Shown here piece after piece: positions 15,470 to 24,728 of a stretch of 40,417 nt of DNA. Each line of letters begins with the position of its first letter. The stretch's first letter is position 1. The notes under the pieces are model-generated. The model was given only the letters and a program-made list of their open reading frames with translations. It had not been told where the DNA came from and ran no database searches. The translations under genes and the position numbers were made by a program. Source of the stretch: Avoscillospira sp045579045 (GTDB lineage Bacteria > Bacillota > Clostridia > Oscillospirales > Oscillospiraceae); contig JAZNLL010000116.1 of NCBI GenBank assembly GCA_045579045.1, positions 1-40,417 of the forward strand, in the 5' to 3' direction.

Positions 15470-18400
15470 TCATTTTAGAACAACATTTTTCTCGCCAAGG
15501 ATCTCCTGCAGTTCCTGCAGCAATTCATCAGCAGGATCACAGAAGGTCTGTCGTCGGATCTTGGTATCGGCATAGTACAAAACCACGGGTATTTTACCGG
15601 GGAACATCTGCAGAACCGCACGGCTGCGGCGATCCTGAGAAGTACTCTCCGAAGGGATCTGCAGATAGAGCTTCCCCGCCCTTGGCTGCTGCACCGGTGC
15701 AGGTCGGCTCTGGGCATAGGACTCCAGTGGCCAGACCTGATTGACGATCATCTGCGGTGCTTTTTCATCTCTGACTGAGATTTTGCCGGAGATGACTACC
15801 GCCGCATTTTCTGTCAGAAAACCGCCAAAGCGGTCAATGGCATTGGAGAACACCAGCATTTCCATGGCCCCGGTGTCGTCCTCCAAAGTGATATAGGCCA
15901 TGAGGGAGTTGTTTCTGGTGGTCTTCATCTTCATCTGCTGCACCATACCGGCAACGGTGACCACCTGCTCATCGGCAAACTCCGTGCCGCCGGTCTCAAA
16001 GCATTCCATGATCTCACCAATGGCAGCCACCTGAGACTGCTTCAGCATAGCACGGTAATCGTCCATGGGATGACCGGACAGGTACAGACCCGTCACCTCT
16101 TTTTCCATGGACATCCGATCCTGCGGACTCAGTTCCGGCAAATTAGGAATATCGACGGATACGGCAGACTCTTCCGTTTCTCCGCCAAAGCCAAACAAGT
16201 CCATCTGACCTTCCACATTCCGTCTTCTGCTATCGGCAACAGAATCCATCACCGCTTCGTAGATATACAGCAGCTGACTGCGATGGAGACCGAAGCAGTC
16301 ACAGGCACCGCATTTGATGAGATTTTCCACGGCACGCTTATTCAGTTCCGTGCCATGGAGACGGGAACAGAAATCCTCCAAATTACGGAAACTTCCTCCC
16401 TTTTCCCGTTCTACGGTAACTTTCTGAATAAATCCTCTGCCGATATTCTTCACCGCTGCCAGACCGAAGCGAATGCCCTCCGGCACCACCGTAAAGTGGG
16501 CATTGGATTCATTGATATCCGGAGGCAGAACCGCAATACCCAGTTCCTTGCAGTCACCGATGTAACCGGAAACCTTCACGGAGCTGTCCAAAACCGAAGT
16601 CATCAGTGCCGCCATATATTCCTTTGGATAATGGCACTTCAGATAAGCCGTATCATAGGCGACCTTGGCATAGCAGACCGCATGAGCCTTGTTAAAGGCA
16701 TAGTTTGCAAAATCAAAGATCTCATCGTAGATGGCATTCGCCACATCCTCCGGCACACCTACCGCCACAGCACCATGGATGTTCCGCTGAGGATCGCCGT
16801 AGACAAAGGCTTTCCGCTCAGCCACGATGATATCCTGCTTTTTCTTGGAAATGGCACGGCGGACATTATCCGCCTGACCGAGGCTGAAACCGCCCAATCG
16901 GCGGAAAATTTCAATGACCTGCTCCTGATAGACGATACAGCCGTAGGTAACCTGCAAAATAGGCTGGAGCATGGGATGCTTGTAGATGACCGACTGGGGA
17001 TTGAACTTGTTTTGCACAAATCTTGGGATAGATTCCATGGGACCCGGTCGGTACAGTGCCACGATTGCCGTGATATCTTCAATGGACTGGGGCTTCAACT
17101 GGACGCATACACCGGTCATACCGGCAGATTCCATCTGGAACACACCGGAAGTTTGACCTGCGGACAGCATGGCAAAGGTTTCCGGATCGTCATCGGGGAT
17201 TCTGCTCATATCAAAATCCGGCACTTTTTTGCGGATATCCTGCACAGCATCTTCAATGACCGTCAGATTTCGCAGTCCCAAAAAGTCCATCTTCAAAAGA
17301 CCCAGTTCTTCCAGAGTCGTCATGGTGTACTGGGTGACGATCACATCGTCATTGGTAGCCAGCGGCACATAGGTGTGGACGGGATTCTTTGTGATGACCA
17401 CACCGGCAGCATGAGTGGATGTGTTCCGGGGCATACCTTCCAGACTCCGGGCAGTGTCGATCAGTTCCTTCACACGTTCGTCGCCGTCGTACATTTCTTT
17501 CAGCTGCGGAGAAACTTTCAGTGCTTCATCCAGTGTGATATGCAGAGGCATGGTAGGCACCAGCTTTGCCACCACATCGGTCTCGGCATAGGTAAAATTC
17601 AAGGCTCTGCCCACATCACGGATGGCACCTCTGGCAGCCATGGTACCGAAGGTGACGATCTGAGCCACCCGGTCTTCGCCGTACTTTTCCCGGACATAAT
17701 CCACCACTTCGCCCCGACGGGTATCGCCGAAGTCCATATCGATATCGGGCATGGAGATACGTTCCGGGTTCAGGAAGCGTTCAAAGTACAGACTGTACTG
17801 CATGGGGTCCAGATCGGTGATATGGAGGGTATAGGAGACCATGGAACCTGCCGCACTGCCACGACCGGGACCCACAGGAATACCCACGGATTTCGCATAA
17901 CGGACAAAGTCCGAAACAATGAGAAAATAGTCCGTAAAGCCCATTTTCTCGATCATGTCGATCTCGTAATCCAGCTGCTGACGGTATTCGGGATGTCTGC
18001 CGCCGTAGCGTTCTTCAAAGCCCTTGCCGCACAGCTCTTTCAGATAAGTGAGAGAATCGTAGCCCTCTGGCAGCTGGAACTCCGGCAAATGGTACTTGCC
18101 GAAGGTAAATTCCACATTGCAGCGTTCTGCAATTTTCACTGTATTTTCAAAGGCTTCTGCCTGCTGAGGGAACAGCTGACGCAGTTCCTCTTCCGATTTC
18201 AGATAGAATTCATCGGTCTCAAACCGCATCCGGTTGGGATCGTCCACTGTTTTGCCCATCTGGACGCACATAAGCACATCCTGCATACGGCTGTCCTCTT
18301 TGCGCAGATAGTGGGCATCGTTGGTAATGACCAAAGGCAAACCTGTTTCTCTGGACAGACGCAGAATACCCTGATTGATCTCCTGCTGCTCTGCAAGACC

Positions 18401-18931
18401 GTGATCCTGCAGTTCCAGATAGAAATTGCCTTCGCCGAATATACCCGAAAGCTCCAAAGCCTTAGCCTTGGCACCATCATAGTCTTTGGAAAGAATCAAT
18501 TGTGGAATCTGACCTGCCACACAGGCAGACAGGGCAATGATGCCCTCATGATGGGCACGGAGCAGTTCCAGATCCACACGGGGTTTGCCGTAAAAGCCTT
18601 CCACAAAGGCCTGAGAGACCATGTAGCTCAGATTGCGGTAGCCGGTTTCATTTTCGCAGAGAAGCACCAGATGGTACGCCTCGTGATCCACGCCATAGGT
18701 CTTGTCAAAGCGGCTTCTGGGTGCCACATAGACCTCGCAGCCGATGATGGGCTTGACCCCGGCCTTCTTTGCCGCTCTGTAAAAATCGATGACGCCGTAC
18801 ATGACGCCGTGATCGGTGATGGCAATGGCCTCCTGTCCGATCTCCTTGACACGATCCATGATCCCCTTGATGCGGCAGGCACCGTCCAGAAGGCTGTATT
18901 CCGTATGCACATGTAAATGAACAAAGCCCAT
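15470..18931 (-). CDS. dnaE: DNA polymerase III alpha subunit DnaE
   Basis: 1153 residues, the full family length. It opens with the PHP domain (FVHLHVHTEYSLLDGA, residues 3-18; AITDHGVMYG; ITNDAHY at about 202). The polymerase core has VGPGRGSAAGS (about 353-363) and the catalytic aspartates in PDIDMDFGD (about 395-403). A helix-hairpin-helix region and an OB-fold (about 1000-1080, VTVAGMVQQMKMKTTRNN) follow. This is the DnaE type, not PolC. AAAGGAG lies 8 bases before the ATG. The gene is 15 bases after whiA, so it may be cotranscribed with murB-rapZ-whiA, which is a common clostridial order. Confidence 0.98.
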   Translation of the reverse strand: MGFVHLHVHTEYSLLDGACRIKGIMDRVKEIGQEAIAITDHGVMYGVIDFYRAAKKAGVKPIIGCEVYVAPRSRFDKTYGVDHEAYHLVLLCENETGYRNLSYMVSQAFVEGFYGKPRVDLELLRAHHEGIIALSACVAGQIPQLILSKDYDGAKAKALELSGIFGEGNFYLELQDHGLAEQQEINQGILRLSRETGLPLVITNDAHYLRKEDSRMQDVLMCVQMGKTVDDPNRMRFETDEFYLKSEEELRQLFPQQAEAFENTVKIAERCNVEFTFGKYHLPEFQLPEGYDSLTYLKELCGKGFEERYGGRHPEYRQQLDYEIDMIEKMGFTDYFLIVSDFVRYAKSVGIPVGPGRGSAAGSMVSYTLHITDLDPMQYSLYFERFLNPERISMPDIDMDFGDTRRGEVVDYVREKYGEDRVAQIVTFGTMAARGAIRDVGRALNFTYAETDVVAKLVPTMPLHITLDEALKVSPQLKEMYDGDERVKELIDTARSLEGMPRNTSTHAAGVVITKNPVHTYVPLATNDDVIVTQYTMTTLEELGLLKMDFLGLRNLTVIEDAVQDIRKKVPDFDMSRIPDDDPETFAMLSAGQTSGVFQMESAGMTGVCVQLKPQSIEDITAIVALYRPGPMESIPRFVQNKFNPQSVIYKHPMLQPILQVTYGCIVYQEQVIEIFRRLGGFSLGQADNVRRAISKKKQDIIVAERKAFVYGDPQRNIHGAVAVGVPEDVANAIYDEIFDFANYAFNKAHAVCYAKVAYDTAYLKCHYPKEYMAALMTSVLDSSVKVSGYIGDCKELGIAVLPPDINESNAHFTVVPEGIRFGLAAVKNIGRGFIQKVTVEREKGGSFRNLEDFCSRLHGTELNKRAVENLIKCGACDCFGLHRSQLLYIYEAVMDSVADSRRRNVEGQMDLFGFGGETEESAVSVDIPNLPELSPQDRMSMEKEVTGLYLSGHPMDDYRAMLKQSQVAAIGEIMECFETGGTEFADEQVVTVAGMVQQMKMKTTRNNSLMAYITLEDDTGAMEMLVFSNAIDRFGGFLTENAAVVISGKISVRDEKAPQMIVNQVWPLESYAQSRPAPVQQPRAGKLYLQIPSESTSQDRRSRAVLQMFPGKIPVVLYYADTKIRRQTFCDPADELLQELQEILGEKNVVLK

Positions 18932-18946
18932 GGTCAGGCTCCTTTC

Positions 18947-19840
18947 CTATTGTTTAGAGAGTTCTAACAATTTCCGCATCCGATGGTTAATGGCGGATTT
19001 GGTCAGAGGCGGATCCTGCATCTGTGCCAATTCCGACAAAGTGGCTTCCGGGTGCTGTTTCCGCAGTTCTGCTGTCTTGCGGAGCTTGTCCGGCAGTTCG
19101 GCATAGGCGCCGCTGGCCTCCAGTTTTCGGATGGCTGCCAGCTGCTCCTGGGCTGCATCCACAGCCTTTCCAAGATTGGCAGTCTCGCAGTTGACACGGC
19201 GGTTCACGTCGTTACGAAGATCCTTTTCCACCTTTGCTTCCATAATACGCATGGCATTGACCGGTGCGCCCAGGGTGGTGAGAACATCTTCAATATAGTC
19301 GCTCTGTTTAAAATACAAAATACTGTTTCCGCCACGGGCAACACTTTTGGGAAAGAAGCCAAGCTCCATCAGCAGACTGTACACTTCCCTGCTCACATGA
19401 TGATGGGAGGTGGCCAGTTCCAGATGGTACCGCTTTTCCGGATCGGTAACAGAGCCGCCGGCCATAAAGGCACCGCGGAGAAAGCTGATCTTACAGCATT
19501 CCTCTTCCAGAACGCTCAGGTTCATGTGCAAAGCAACCGTCGTTTCCGATTCCAAGCCAAAGGCTTCATAGACAGCCAAAATCTTCTCCGGGTTCTCAAT
19601 GACAAACACCAGTTTCCCACGTTCAGAATCGGGTAGCTGATCGAATTCCAGTCCGAACGCTTTCTTAAACAGACGAGGCAGCCGCTGGGCAAAGTCCACA
19701 CTTTCCGTCACGATTCGGATGCCGTTCCGGGAGAAGGTATTGCAAAACAGCAGCACACCGTAGGCCTCCGCCACAGCACAGCAGCTTTTATGCAGAGGCA
19801 AACGGCAAAGCTCTGCCTTTACATGGGAACAAAAGGACAT
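18947..19840 (-). CDS. whiA: Sporulation/cell division regulator WhiA
   Basis: 297 residues. WhiA combines a LAGLIDADG-like N-terminal domain with a C-terminal helix-turn-helix and affects sporulation in actinomycetes and cell division in Bacillus. The start MSFCSHVKAEL is near-universal in Firmicute WhiA (usually MSFSSxVKxEL). The middle shows LRGAFMAGGSVTDPEKRYHLEL and the end shows the HTH with LSELAQMQDPPLTKSAINHRMRKL. AGAGGA lies before the ATG at 19840. It follows rapZ after 14 bases. The usual neighbour yvcK (glmR) between rapZ and whiA is absent. Confidence 0.97.
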   Translation of the reverse strand: MSFCSHVKAELCRLPLHKSCCAVAEAYGVLLFCNTFSRNGIRIVTESVDFAQRLPRLFKKAFGLEFDQLPDSERGKLVFVIENPEKILAVYEAFGLESETTVALHMNLSVLEEECCKISFLRGAFMAGGSVTDPEKRYHLELATSHHHVSREVYSLLMELGFFPKSVARGGNSILYFKQSDYIEDVLTTLGAPVNAMRIMEAKVEKDLRNDVNRRVNCETANLGKAVDAAQEQLAAIRKLEASGAYAELPDKLRKTAELRKQHPEATLSELAQMQDPPLTKSAINHRMRKLLELSKQ

Positions 19841-19854
19841 AACAATTTCCTCTC

Positions 19855-20715
19855 TTATTTGCGTCCTAAATCACGATGACTGACAGCGGTGATATATCCC
19901 TTTTGAGAGACAAACTCTGCCAGTTCCTTTGCAACAGATACGGATCGGTGCTTACCACCGGTACAGCCAACGGCAATGACCAGATTGGTCTTGCCTTCAT
20001 CCACATAGGAAGGCAGGCAAAATGCCAGCAAATCCTCAACTTTCGTCAAAAAATCCTTGGTTTGCTGATAAGAAAATACAAAATCCCGAACCTCTGCATC
20101 CAAACCCGTCTTGTTTTTCAGTTCGGCAATGTAATAAGGATTGGGCAAAAAACGTACATCAAATACCAGATCGGCATCTGCAGGCAGACCGTACTTAAAG
20201 CCAAAGGATGTCAATGTCACAGACATGGCATGATCCTTCAGATCACCTGCAACCAGATTAATAATTTCACCACGGAGTTTTGCGGTAGACAGCGCAGAGG
20301 TATTGATAATTGCATTGGCACGGTTGCGGATGGGTTCCAGCAGTTCCCGTTCCCGTTCTACAATGGAGGCCAGTTCGCTGCCATCCTTGGCAAGAGGATG
20401 CTTACGACGCGTTTCCTTGTACCGCTTGATAATAACGTCCGTGTTCGCTTCCACGAAGACGATGGTATACTCCAGCTTCATTTGATCCAAGCTTTCCAAT
20501 GCCTTGAACAAGCCGTCAAAGGTCAGATTTGCCCGGACATCCGTGACAAGGGCCACTCGTTCATACCGCCCCTTCGTCGCCAGACAGAGCTGGGCAAACT
20601 GAGGAATCAAGTCTGCCGGCATATTGTCCACACAATAAAAGCCAATATCCTCCAAAAAGGAGGCTGCTTTGCTCTTTCCTGCACCGGAAAGACCGGAAAC
20701 AATCACAAATTGCAT
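19855..20715 (-). CDS. rapZ: RNase adapter/nucleotide-binding protein RapZ (YvcJ)
   Basis: 286 residues with Walker A GLSGAGKS (residues 8-15) and family motifs FYCVDNMPADLIPQF, VTDVRAN, ETRRKHPLA, FGFKYG, DVRFLPNPYY and VAVGCTGGKHRSVSVA. In E. coli RapZ delivers small RNAs to RNase E to control glucosamine-6-phosphate synthase; in Gram-positives YvcJ has a GTPase/ATPase activity of less clear role. The start at 20715 follows a weak GTAGGTGTG site 7 bases after the murB stop, which suggests coupling to murB. It sits with cell wall and division genes. Confidence 0.96.
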   Translation of the reverse strand: MQFVIVSGLSGAGKSKAASFLEDIGFYCVDNMPADLIPQFAQLCLATKGRYERVALVTDVRANLTFDGLFKALESLDQMKLEYTIVFVEANTDVIIKRYKETRRKHPLAKDGSELASIVERERELLEPIRNRANAIINTSALSTAKLRGEIINLVAGDLKDHAMSVTLTSFGFKYGLPADADLVFDVRFLPNPYYIAELKNKTGLDAEVRDFVFSYQQTKDFLTKVEDLLAFCLPSYVDEGKTNLVIAVGCTGGKHRSVSVAKELAEFVSQKGYITAVSHRDLGRK

Positions 20716-20722
20716 ATCACAC

Positions 20723-21616
20723 CTACCAAATTCGCACTTCCGGTTCCAGTTGAATACCGGAATGTTCTTTCACTTTTTCCTGCACCAGAGCCATGGTTGC
20801 CAATACATCAGCAGCCGTTGCTCCGCCCAAGTTGACCACAAAGCCTGCATGCTTCTCGGAAACTGCAGCCTTACCGACACCTTTTCCCTTCAGACCGGCT
20901 TCATCAATCAAAGCAGCTGCATAGCCGCCAACGGGACGCTTAAACGTAGAACCGGCCGAGGGCATATCCAAAGGCTGAGAGTTTCTGCGTTTTTCTATCA
21001 GCTCCCGCATTTTTGCGGCAATCTGTGCCGACTCCCCCTGCTGCAATCTGAAACGGGTTTTTAGAATCACAGCAGCTTTTTTCTGGAAGGCACTGTTTCG
21101 GTAAGAAAAACCCTGCGCCTCCCCTTCTGCTTCCCAAAGCGAGCCATCGGGCAGCAGTGCAGTGGTAGAAACAGCCACCTGACACATTTCACCGCCGTAG
21201 GCACCGGCATTCATATACACACCGCCGCCAACGGTTCCGGGGATTCCGTGGGAAAACTCCAACCCCGTCAAGCCGAGATCACGGGCAAAGCAGGCCAGCT
21301 TTGCCATGGGAACACCGGCTTCCGCTTCGATCATACCGTTTCCCATGTCCGTAATTTGGGACAGGCCTTTCGTGCAGATGACCAATGTCTCCATTCCCTC
21401 ATCGGGCGCAAGGATATTGGTACCTGCACCTAAAATCAGAGGACGAATATTCTGTTCCAGACAGCAGCGATATACCGCCGTTAATTCTTCTGCCGAGGAT
21501 GGAAAAGCCATCGGGACAGGGCCGCCGATTCGAAAGGATGTATGATTGGCCATCAATTCTTCGGCATGGAGTTCCAAACCGGGAAAACGGTCTGATAATC
21601 TATCAAAAAAGGTCAT
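20723..21616 (-). CDS. murB: UDP-N-acetylenolpyruvoylglucosamine reductase
   Basis: 297 residues. MurB is the FAD enzyme that reduces UDP-GlcNAc-enolpyruvate to UDP-MurNAc in peptidoglycan synthesis. The FAD-binding part shows NHTSFRIGGP, LGAGTNIL and GLEFSHGIPGTVGGGVYMNAGAYGG. The substrate domain shows YRNSAFQ, the PSAGSTFKRP motif with the catalytic serine, and SEKHAGFVVN and EPEVRIW at the end. GGAGGAG lies before the ATG at 21616. It is the first gene of the murB-rapZ-whiA unit, separated from hprK by a terminator. Confidence 0.97.
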   Translation of the reverse strand: MTFFDRLSDRFPGLELHAEELMANHTSFRIGGPVPMAFPSSAEELTAVYRCCLEQNIRPLILGAGTNILAPDEGMETLVICTKGLSQITDMGNGMIEAEAGVPMAKLACFARDLGLTGLEFSHGIPGTVGGGVYMNAGAYGGEMCQVAVSTTALLPDGSLWEAEGEAQGFSYRNSAFQKKAAVILKTRFRLQQGESAQIAAKMRELIEKRRNSQPLDMPSAGSTFKRPVGGYAAALIDEAGLKGKGVGKAAVSEKHAGFVVNLGGATAADVLATMALVQEKVKEHSGIQLEPEVRIW

Positions 21617-21689
21617 AAACTCCTCCGGGTGTTTGTTATTAGTTTATCTTATCATATCCAACCGGAAAAGAAAACCGGAAATTGCATTT

Positions 21690-21733
21690 TTATCAAAAGA
21701 AATACAGCCTCTTCCCGGAAGAAAAGGCTGTAT
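21690..21733 (-). terminator. Intrinsic terminator after hprK
   Basis: On minus, a 9-bp stem (21702-21710 with 21725-21733) with a large loop holding a small inner repeat, then a T-rich tract down to about 21690. It separates hprK from murB. Confidence 0.65.
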
Positions 21734-21738
21734 CATTC

Positions 21739-22689
21739 TTAAAATGCCATGGCATCGCCGGACTGCTGGAAGAACCGGCTCAGCTGCTCTGTAAATTCCT
21801 CGGCAGGGTTGTAACCCATCTGCTTCTGGCGGTTGTTCATAGCTGCAACCTCAAAGATGACCGCCATGTTTCGACCGGGGGTGACAGGAACGGTGATGGA
21901 AGGAACCTTCACGCCCAAAATCTCCGTATAATGGGATTCCAGGCCCAGTCGGTCATAGACCTCTCCATCCTGCCAATGAACAATATTGATGATAAGATCG
22001 ATACTGGAGCTCTCCTTAATAGCACCCATACCGAAGAGCTTTGCCACATTGATAACACCGATGCCGCGAAGTTCAATATAGTGCCGCAGGACTTCCGGCG
22101 CGCTGCCTACCAGTTCCGAAGAAGAAATCTTCTTCAGTTCCACCGCATCATCAGCCACCAGACGGTGACCACGCTTCACCAGCTCGATAGCGGTTTCACT
22201 TTTACCGATACCGCTGTCACCGGTGATAAAGATGCCCTGACCGTAGATTTCAACCAGAACACCGTGACGGGTCACACGGGGTGCCAGATAGGCCTTCAGT
22301 GCCGTAATGAGACTGGAAACCGTATAAGAGGTGGTCTCCATGCTGCGGAGAATGGTGATATCATGCTTCTCCGCCATTTCCAGACATTCGGGCAGAGCCT
22401 CCAGACCCCGGGCAATGATCAGAGTGGGAATTTTATAGGAAAACAGATGGTCAAAGATGATCGCCCTCTGTTCGCTGCTGAGCTTCTGCAGATAGGAAGT
22501 TTCCACATTGCCGAGAACCTGCAGACGCATGGGTTCAAAATGATCGAAGAAGCCGGCCAGCTGCAGACCGGGACGGCTGATATCATCCACAGTGATACAG
22601 ATTTTTTCGTAATCCGTAGCTTTGTGAAGCGGAATCAAATTAAATTCTTCCGCCAGCTTGGTCAGCGAAACGCTGTAAATGGGACCCAT
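21739..22689 (-). CDS. hprK: HPr kinase/phosphorylase
   Basis: 316 residues from the ATG at 22689, preceded by GAGAGGTGAGG; the frame runs 30 codons further, but that extension overlaps the promoter. HprK phosphorylates and dephosphorylates Ser46 of the PTS protein HPr and so controls carbon catabolite repression. The N-terminal domain is followed by Walker A GDSGIGKS (residues 157-164), the HPrK signature around ELRGIGVINVAKLFG, and a C-terminal helix with NNRQKQMGYNPA. It is monocistronic, divergent from rpmB, with its own promoter and terminator. Confidence 0.97.
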   Translation of the reverse strand: MGPIYSVSLTKLAEEFNLIPLHKATDYEKICITVDDISRPGLQLAGFFDHFEPMRLQVLGNVETSYLQKLSSEQRAIIFDHLFSYKIPTLIIARGLEALPECLEMAEKHDITILRSMETTSYTVSSLITALKAYLAPRVTRHGVLVEIYGQGIFITGDSGIGKSETAIELVKRGHRLVADDAVELKKISSSELVGSAPEVLRHYIELRGIGVINVAKLFGMGAIKESSSIDLIINIVHWQDGEVYDRLGLESHYTEILGVKVPSITVPVTPGRNMAVIFEVAAMNNRQKQMGYNPAEEFTEQLSRFFQQSGDAMAF

Positions 22690-22707
22690 GAACCTCACCT
22701 CTCGTTC

Positions 22708-22736
22708 ATTATAGCCTTTTTTTACCACTTTCGCAA
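22708..22736 (-). promoter_or_regulatory. Sigma-A promoter of hprK
   Basis: Read on minus: TTGCGA (22731-22736), 17-base spacer, TATAAT (22708-22713, perfect). The predicted leader is only about 12 bases but contains GAGAGGTGAGG. Confidence 0.78.
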
Positions 22737-22773
22737 CTGCACAAAATTTTTTCGTATTTTTGCAAACTTTTCC

Positions 22774-22802
22774 TTGCATTTTTTGTGGAAGTCTGCTATG
22801 AT
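22774..22802 (+). promoter_or_regulatory. Sigma-A promoter of rpmB
   Basis: TTGCAT (22774-22779), 17-base spacer, TATGAT (22797-22802). The rpmB GTG start lies 58 bases downstream of the -10. Confidence 0.8.
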
Positions 22803-22859
22803 GTAGGGGCGTCTTTAGGGCGTACTATGAAAAATCTTAACGGCAAGGAGGTGCAGCAA

Positions 22860-23048
22860 GTGGCAAAGTGCGATATCTGCGGCAAGGGCGTGACTTTCGG
22901 TATCAATGTCTCTCACTCCCATAGACGTTCCAATCGTCCTGTGAAGCCCAACGTCAAGCGCGTTAAGGCTATTGTTGACGGTACTCCTCGCCATGTACAC
23001 GTCTGTACAAGATGCCTTCGTTCCAACAAGGTGGAACGCGCCATCTGA
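22860..23048 (+). CDS. rpmB: 50S ribosomal protein L28
   Basis: 62 residues from GTG 22860, eight bases after AAGGAGG. The sequence MAKCDICGKGVTFGINVSHSHR is the standard L28 start. Two CxxC pairs (CDIC, CTRC) show the zinc-binding C+ form, as distinct from cysteine-free copies used under zinc shortage. L28 is a small protein of the large ribosomal subunit. An earlier in-frame ATG at 22785 falls inside the promoter spacer, so it was not used. The gene stands alone between its own promoter and a strong terminator. Confidence 0.97.
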   Translation: MAKCDICGKGVTFGINVSHSHRRSNRPVKPNVKRVKAIVDGTPRHVHVCTRCLRSNKVERAI

Positions 23049-23063
23049 TTACCGTATAACAAT

Positions 23064-23097
23064 AAACAGCTTCGGAATTTTCCGAAGCTGTTTTTGT
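23064..23097. terminator. Bidirectional intrinsic terminator between rpmB and gpsA
   Basis: A 13-bp stem (23064-23076 with 23081-23093) with a 4-base loop and a T-run on plus. An A-run on the other side allows use by gpsA, whose stop is at 23103. Confidence 0.92.
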
Positions 23098-23102
23098 TTT
23101 GC

Positions 23103-24083
23103 TCAAAATTCCGGTTTTTTCTCCCGTTCCATCAGCGTATGGACGGTTTCGGCAGGATCCTTTCCCTTATATAGGACTGCATAGGCCTGTTGACAAATAG
23201 GCATATCCACCTTGGCCTTTCGGCTCAGATGGAACACAGAACCGGCTGCATAATAGCCTTCTACCACAGCCCCTACCTGCTCCATGGCTTGCGCAACAGG
23301 CACACCCTGACCGATCAGGATACCGGCACGGCGGTTTCTGGAATGCATGGAGGTACAGGTGACGATGGTATCCCCCACACCGGCAAGACCGGCAAAGGTA
23401 TTGGGACGTCCGCCGAGGGTGACAACCAGGTCTCTCAGCTCTGCAAGACCCCGTGTCATAAGCAACGCTTTAGTATTATCACCATAGCCCAGACCGTCAC
23501 TAATACCTGCACACAATGCGATCACATTCTTCATAGCCGCACTGAGTTCCACACCAATGACATCATCGCTGGTATAAATTCGGAAGTATTCATTCATGAA
23601 CAATTCCTGCACATATTCGGCAAGCTCCATATCGGCACAAGCCGCTACACAACCCGTAGGCATACACCGCGACACTTCTTCCGCATGAGAGGCACCGGAG
23701 AGCACCACGACTTCAGTCTGTATCTCCTCCTTGATAATCTGAGACATCCGCAAACCGCTGTTCTCCTCAACGCCCTTCGTTGCGGAAACCAAAACCGTAC
23801 CGGGCTGCAAATGGGGCTTAAGCTGTCTGGCCGTGGTTCGCATGGCGAAGGACGGCACAGCAAAGACGACAACACTGCAGGTTCCAGCTTCGGAAATATT
23901 GGAAGAGAATTCCATTGCCTTATGCAGCTCCACACCTTCCAGACGGGGATTGTAACGGAGCCGGTTCAGTTCATCCGTCAGTTCCTGCAGATGACTCCAA
24001 ACGATAACTCTATGACCTTTACTGCACAGCAGATTTGCCAGAGCCGTACCCCAGGCACCGCTGCCAAGCACCATAATATCCAT
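23103..24083 (-). CDS. gpsA: Glycerol-3-phosphate dehydrogenase [NAD(P)+]
   Basis: 326 residues. GpsA reduces dihydroxyacetone phosphate to sn-glycerol-3-phosphate, the backbone of phospholipids. The Rossmann motif GSGAWGTALA (7-16) binds NAD(P)H. VSATKGVE, EVSRCMPTGC, ELSAAMKNVIALCAGISDGLGYGDNTKAL (with the catalytic Lys) and GVGDTIVTCTSMHSRNRRAG are family motifs. The substrate region is complete to the C-terminus. It follows plsY after 9 bases, so glycerol-3-phosphate synthesis and its first acylation are encoded together. It ends the der-plsY-gpsA unit. Confidence 0.97.
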   Translation of the reverse strand: MDIMVLGSGAWGTALANLLCSKGHRVIVWSHLQELTDELNRLRYNPRLEGVELHKAMEFSSNISEAGTCSVVVFAVPSFAMRTTARQLKPHLQPGTVLVSATKGVEENSGLRMSQIIKEEIQTEVVVLSGASHAEEVSRCMPTGCVAACADMELAEYVQELFMNEYFRIYTSDDVIGVELSAAMKNVIALCAGISDGLGYGDNTKALLMTRGLAELRDLVVTLGGRPNTFAGLAGVGDTIVTCTSMHSRNRRAGILIGQGVPVAQAMEQVGAVVEGYYAAGSVFHLSRKAKVDMPICQQAYAVLYKGKDPAETVHTLMEREKKPEF

Positions 24084-24092
24084 AACGGCCTC

Positions 24093-24710
24093 CTATTTCT
24101 TATGAAAGTTCAACTTTGATTCGGTTCCCTTCACCAGACGGACAACATTGCTTCTGTGACGGAAAATGACAAAAGCCGCCGTTGCCACAGCAAGGATACA
24201 GACAGCCCAATTTCCCCACTGGAACACCAGAAATCCAATCGCAAAAGCCGTTGCCGCCAGTACCGATCCCAAAGACACATACTTTGTCAGTATCAGCGTC
24301 ACAATAAACACCGACAGGATCAGTACAAACACACGCCAATCAGCACAAGCTGCCAGTGCCGCACCGCACATGATACCCTTTCCGCCCCGGAAACCGGCAG
24401 CAGCAGGGTAGCTGTGTCCAAGGATGGTGGCAAAACCTGCCACCAATGTGGCAAGGAGTCTGTATTCCGGAATATTGATGATATCCCGTGCGATCAGACA
24501 TGCCGCCACACATTTACCGGCATCCAGCAATATAACCAGCAGGGACTGGAAGCCGCCGTAGGTACGGAAGAAGTTGGTCAGGCCGGCATTTCCGCTGCCA
24601 TGACTGCGAACGTCATCCTTCATCAGCCATTTGGAGATGATGATGGCGCCGTTGATATTGCCCAGCCAGTATCCTAAAACAACGATCAGAATCCAAAAGA
24701 AAATCCGCAT
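24093..24710 (-). CDS. plsY: Acyl-phosphate:glycerol-3-phosphate acyltransferase PlsY
   Basis: 205 residues with about five to six membrane helices. PlsY transfers an acyl group from acyl-phosphate (made by PlsX) to glycerol-3-phosphate. Conserved motifs are SHGSGNAGLTNFFRTYG (about residues 36-52), GHSYPAAAGFRGGKGIMCG (about 98-116) and a third loop near FRHRSNVVRLVKGTE. The start at 24710 gives the typical short N-terminus ending LGNINGAII. It is 18 bases after der and 9 before gpsA. plsX is not in the window. Confidence 0.97.
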   Translation of the reverse strand: MRIFFWILIVVLGYWLGNINGAIIISKWLMKDDVRSHGSGNAGLTNFFRTYGGFQSLLVILLDAGKCVAACLIARDIINIPEYRLLATLVAGFATILGHSYPAAAGFRGGKGIMCGAALAACADWRVFVLILSVFIVTLILTKYVSLGSVLAATAFAIGFLVFQWGNWAVCILAVATAAFVIFRHRSNVVRLVKGTESKLNFHKK

Positions 24711-24728
24711 ATCACGTTCTCCGTAGAA

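Noticed and set aside
16070..18916. A 948-codon open frame on plus, antisense to dnaE
   Set aside because: dnaE on minus is full length with all motifs. The antisense frame has no recognisable domain and lacks a convincing promoter; it is a codon-bias shadow.
21682..22806. A 374-codon open frame on plus antisense to hprK
   Set aside because: It covers the hprK gene, terminator and promoter, and has no domain or ribosome site.
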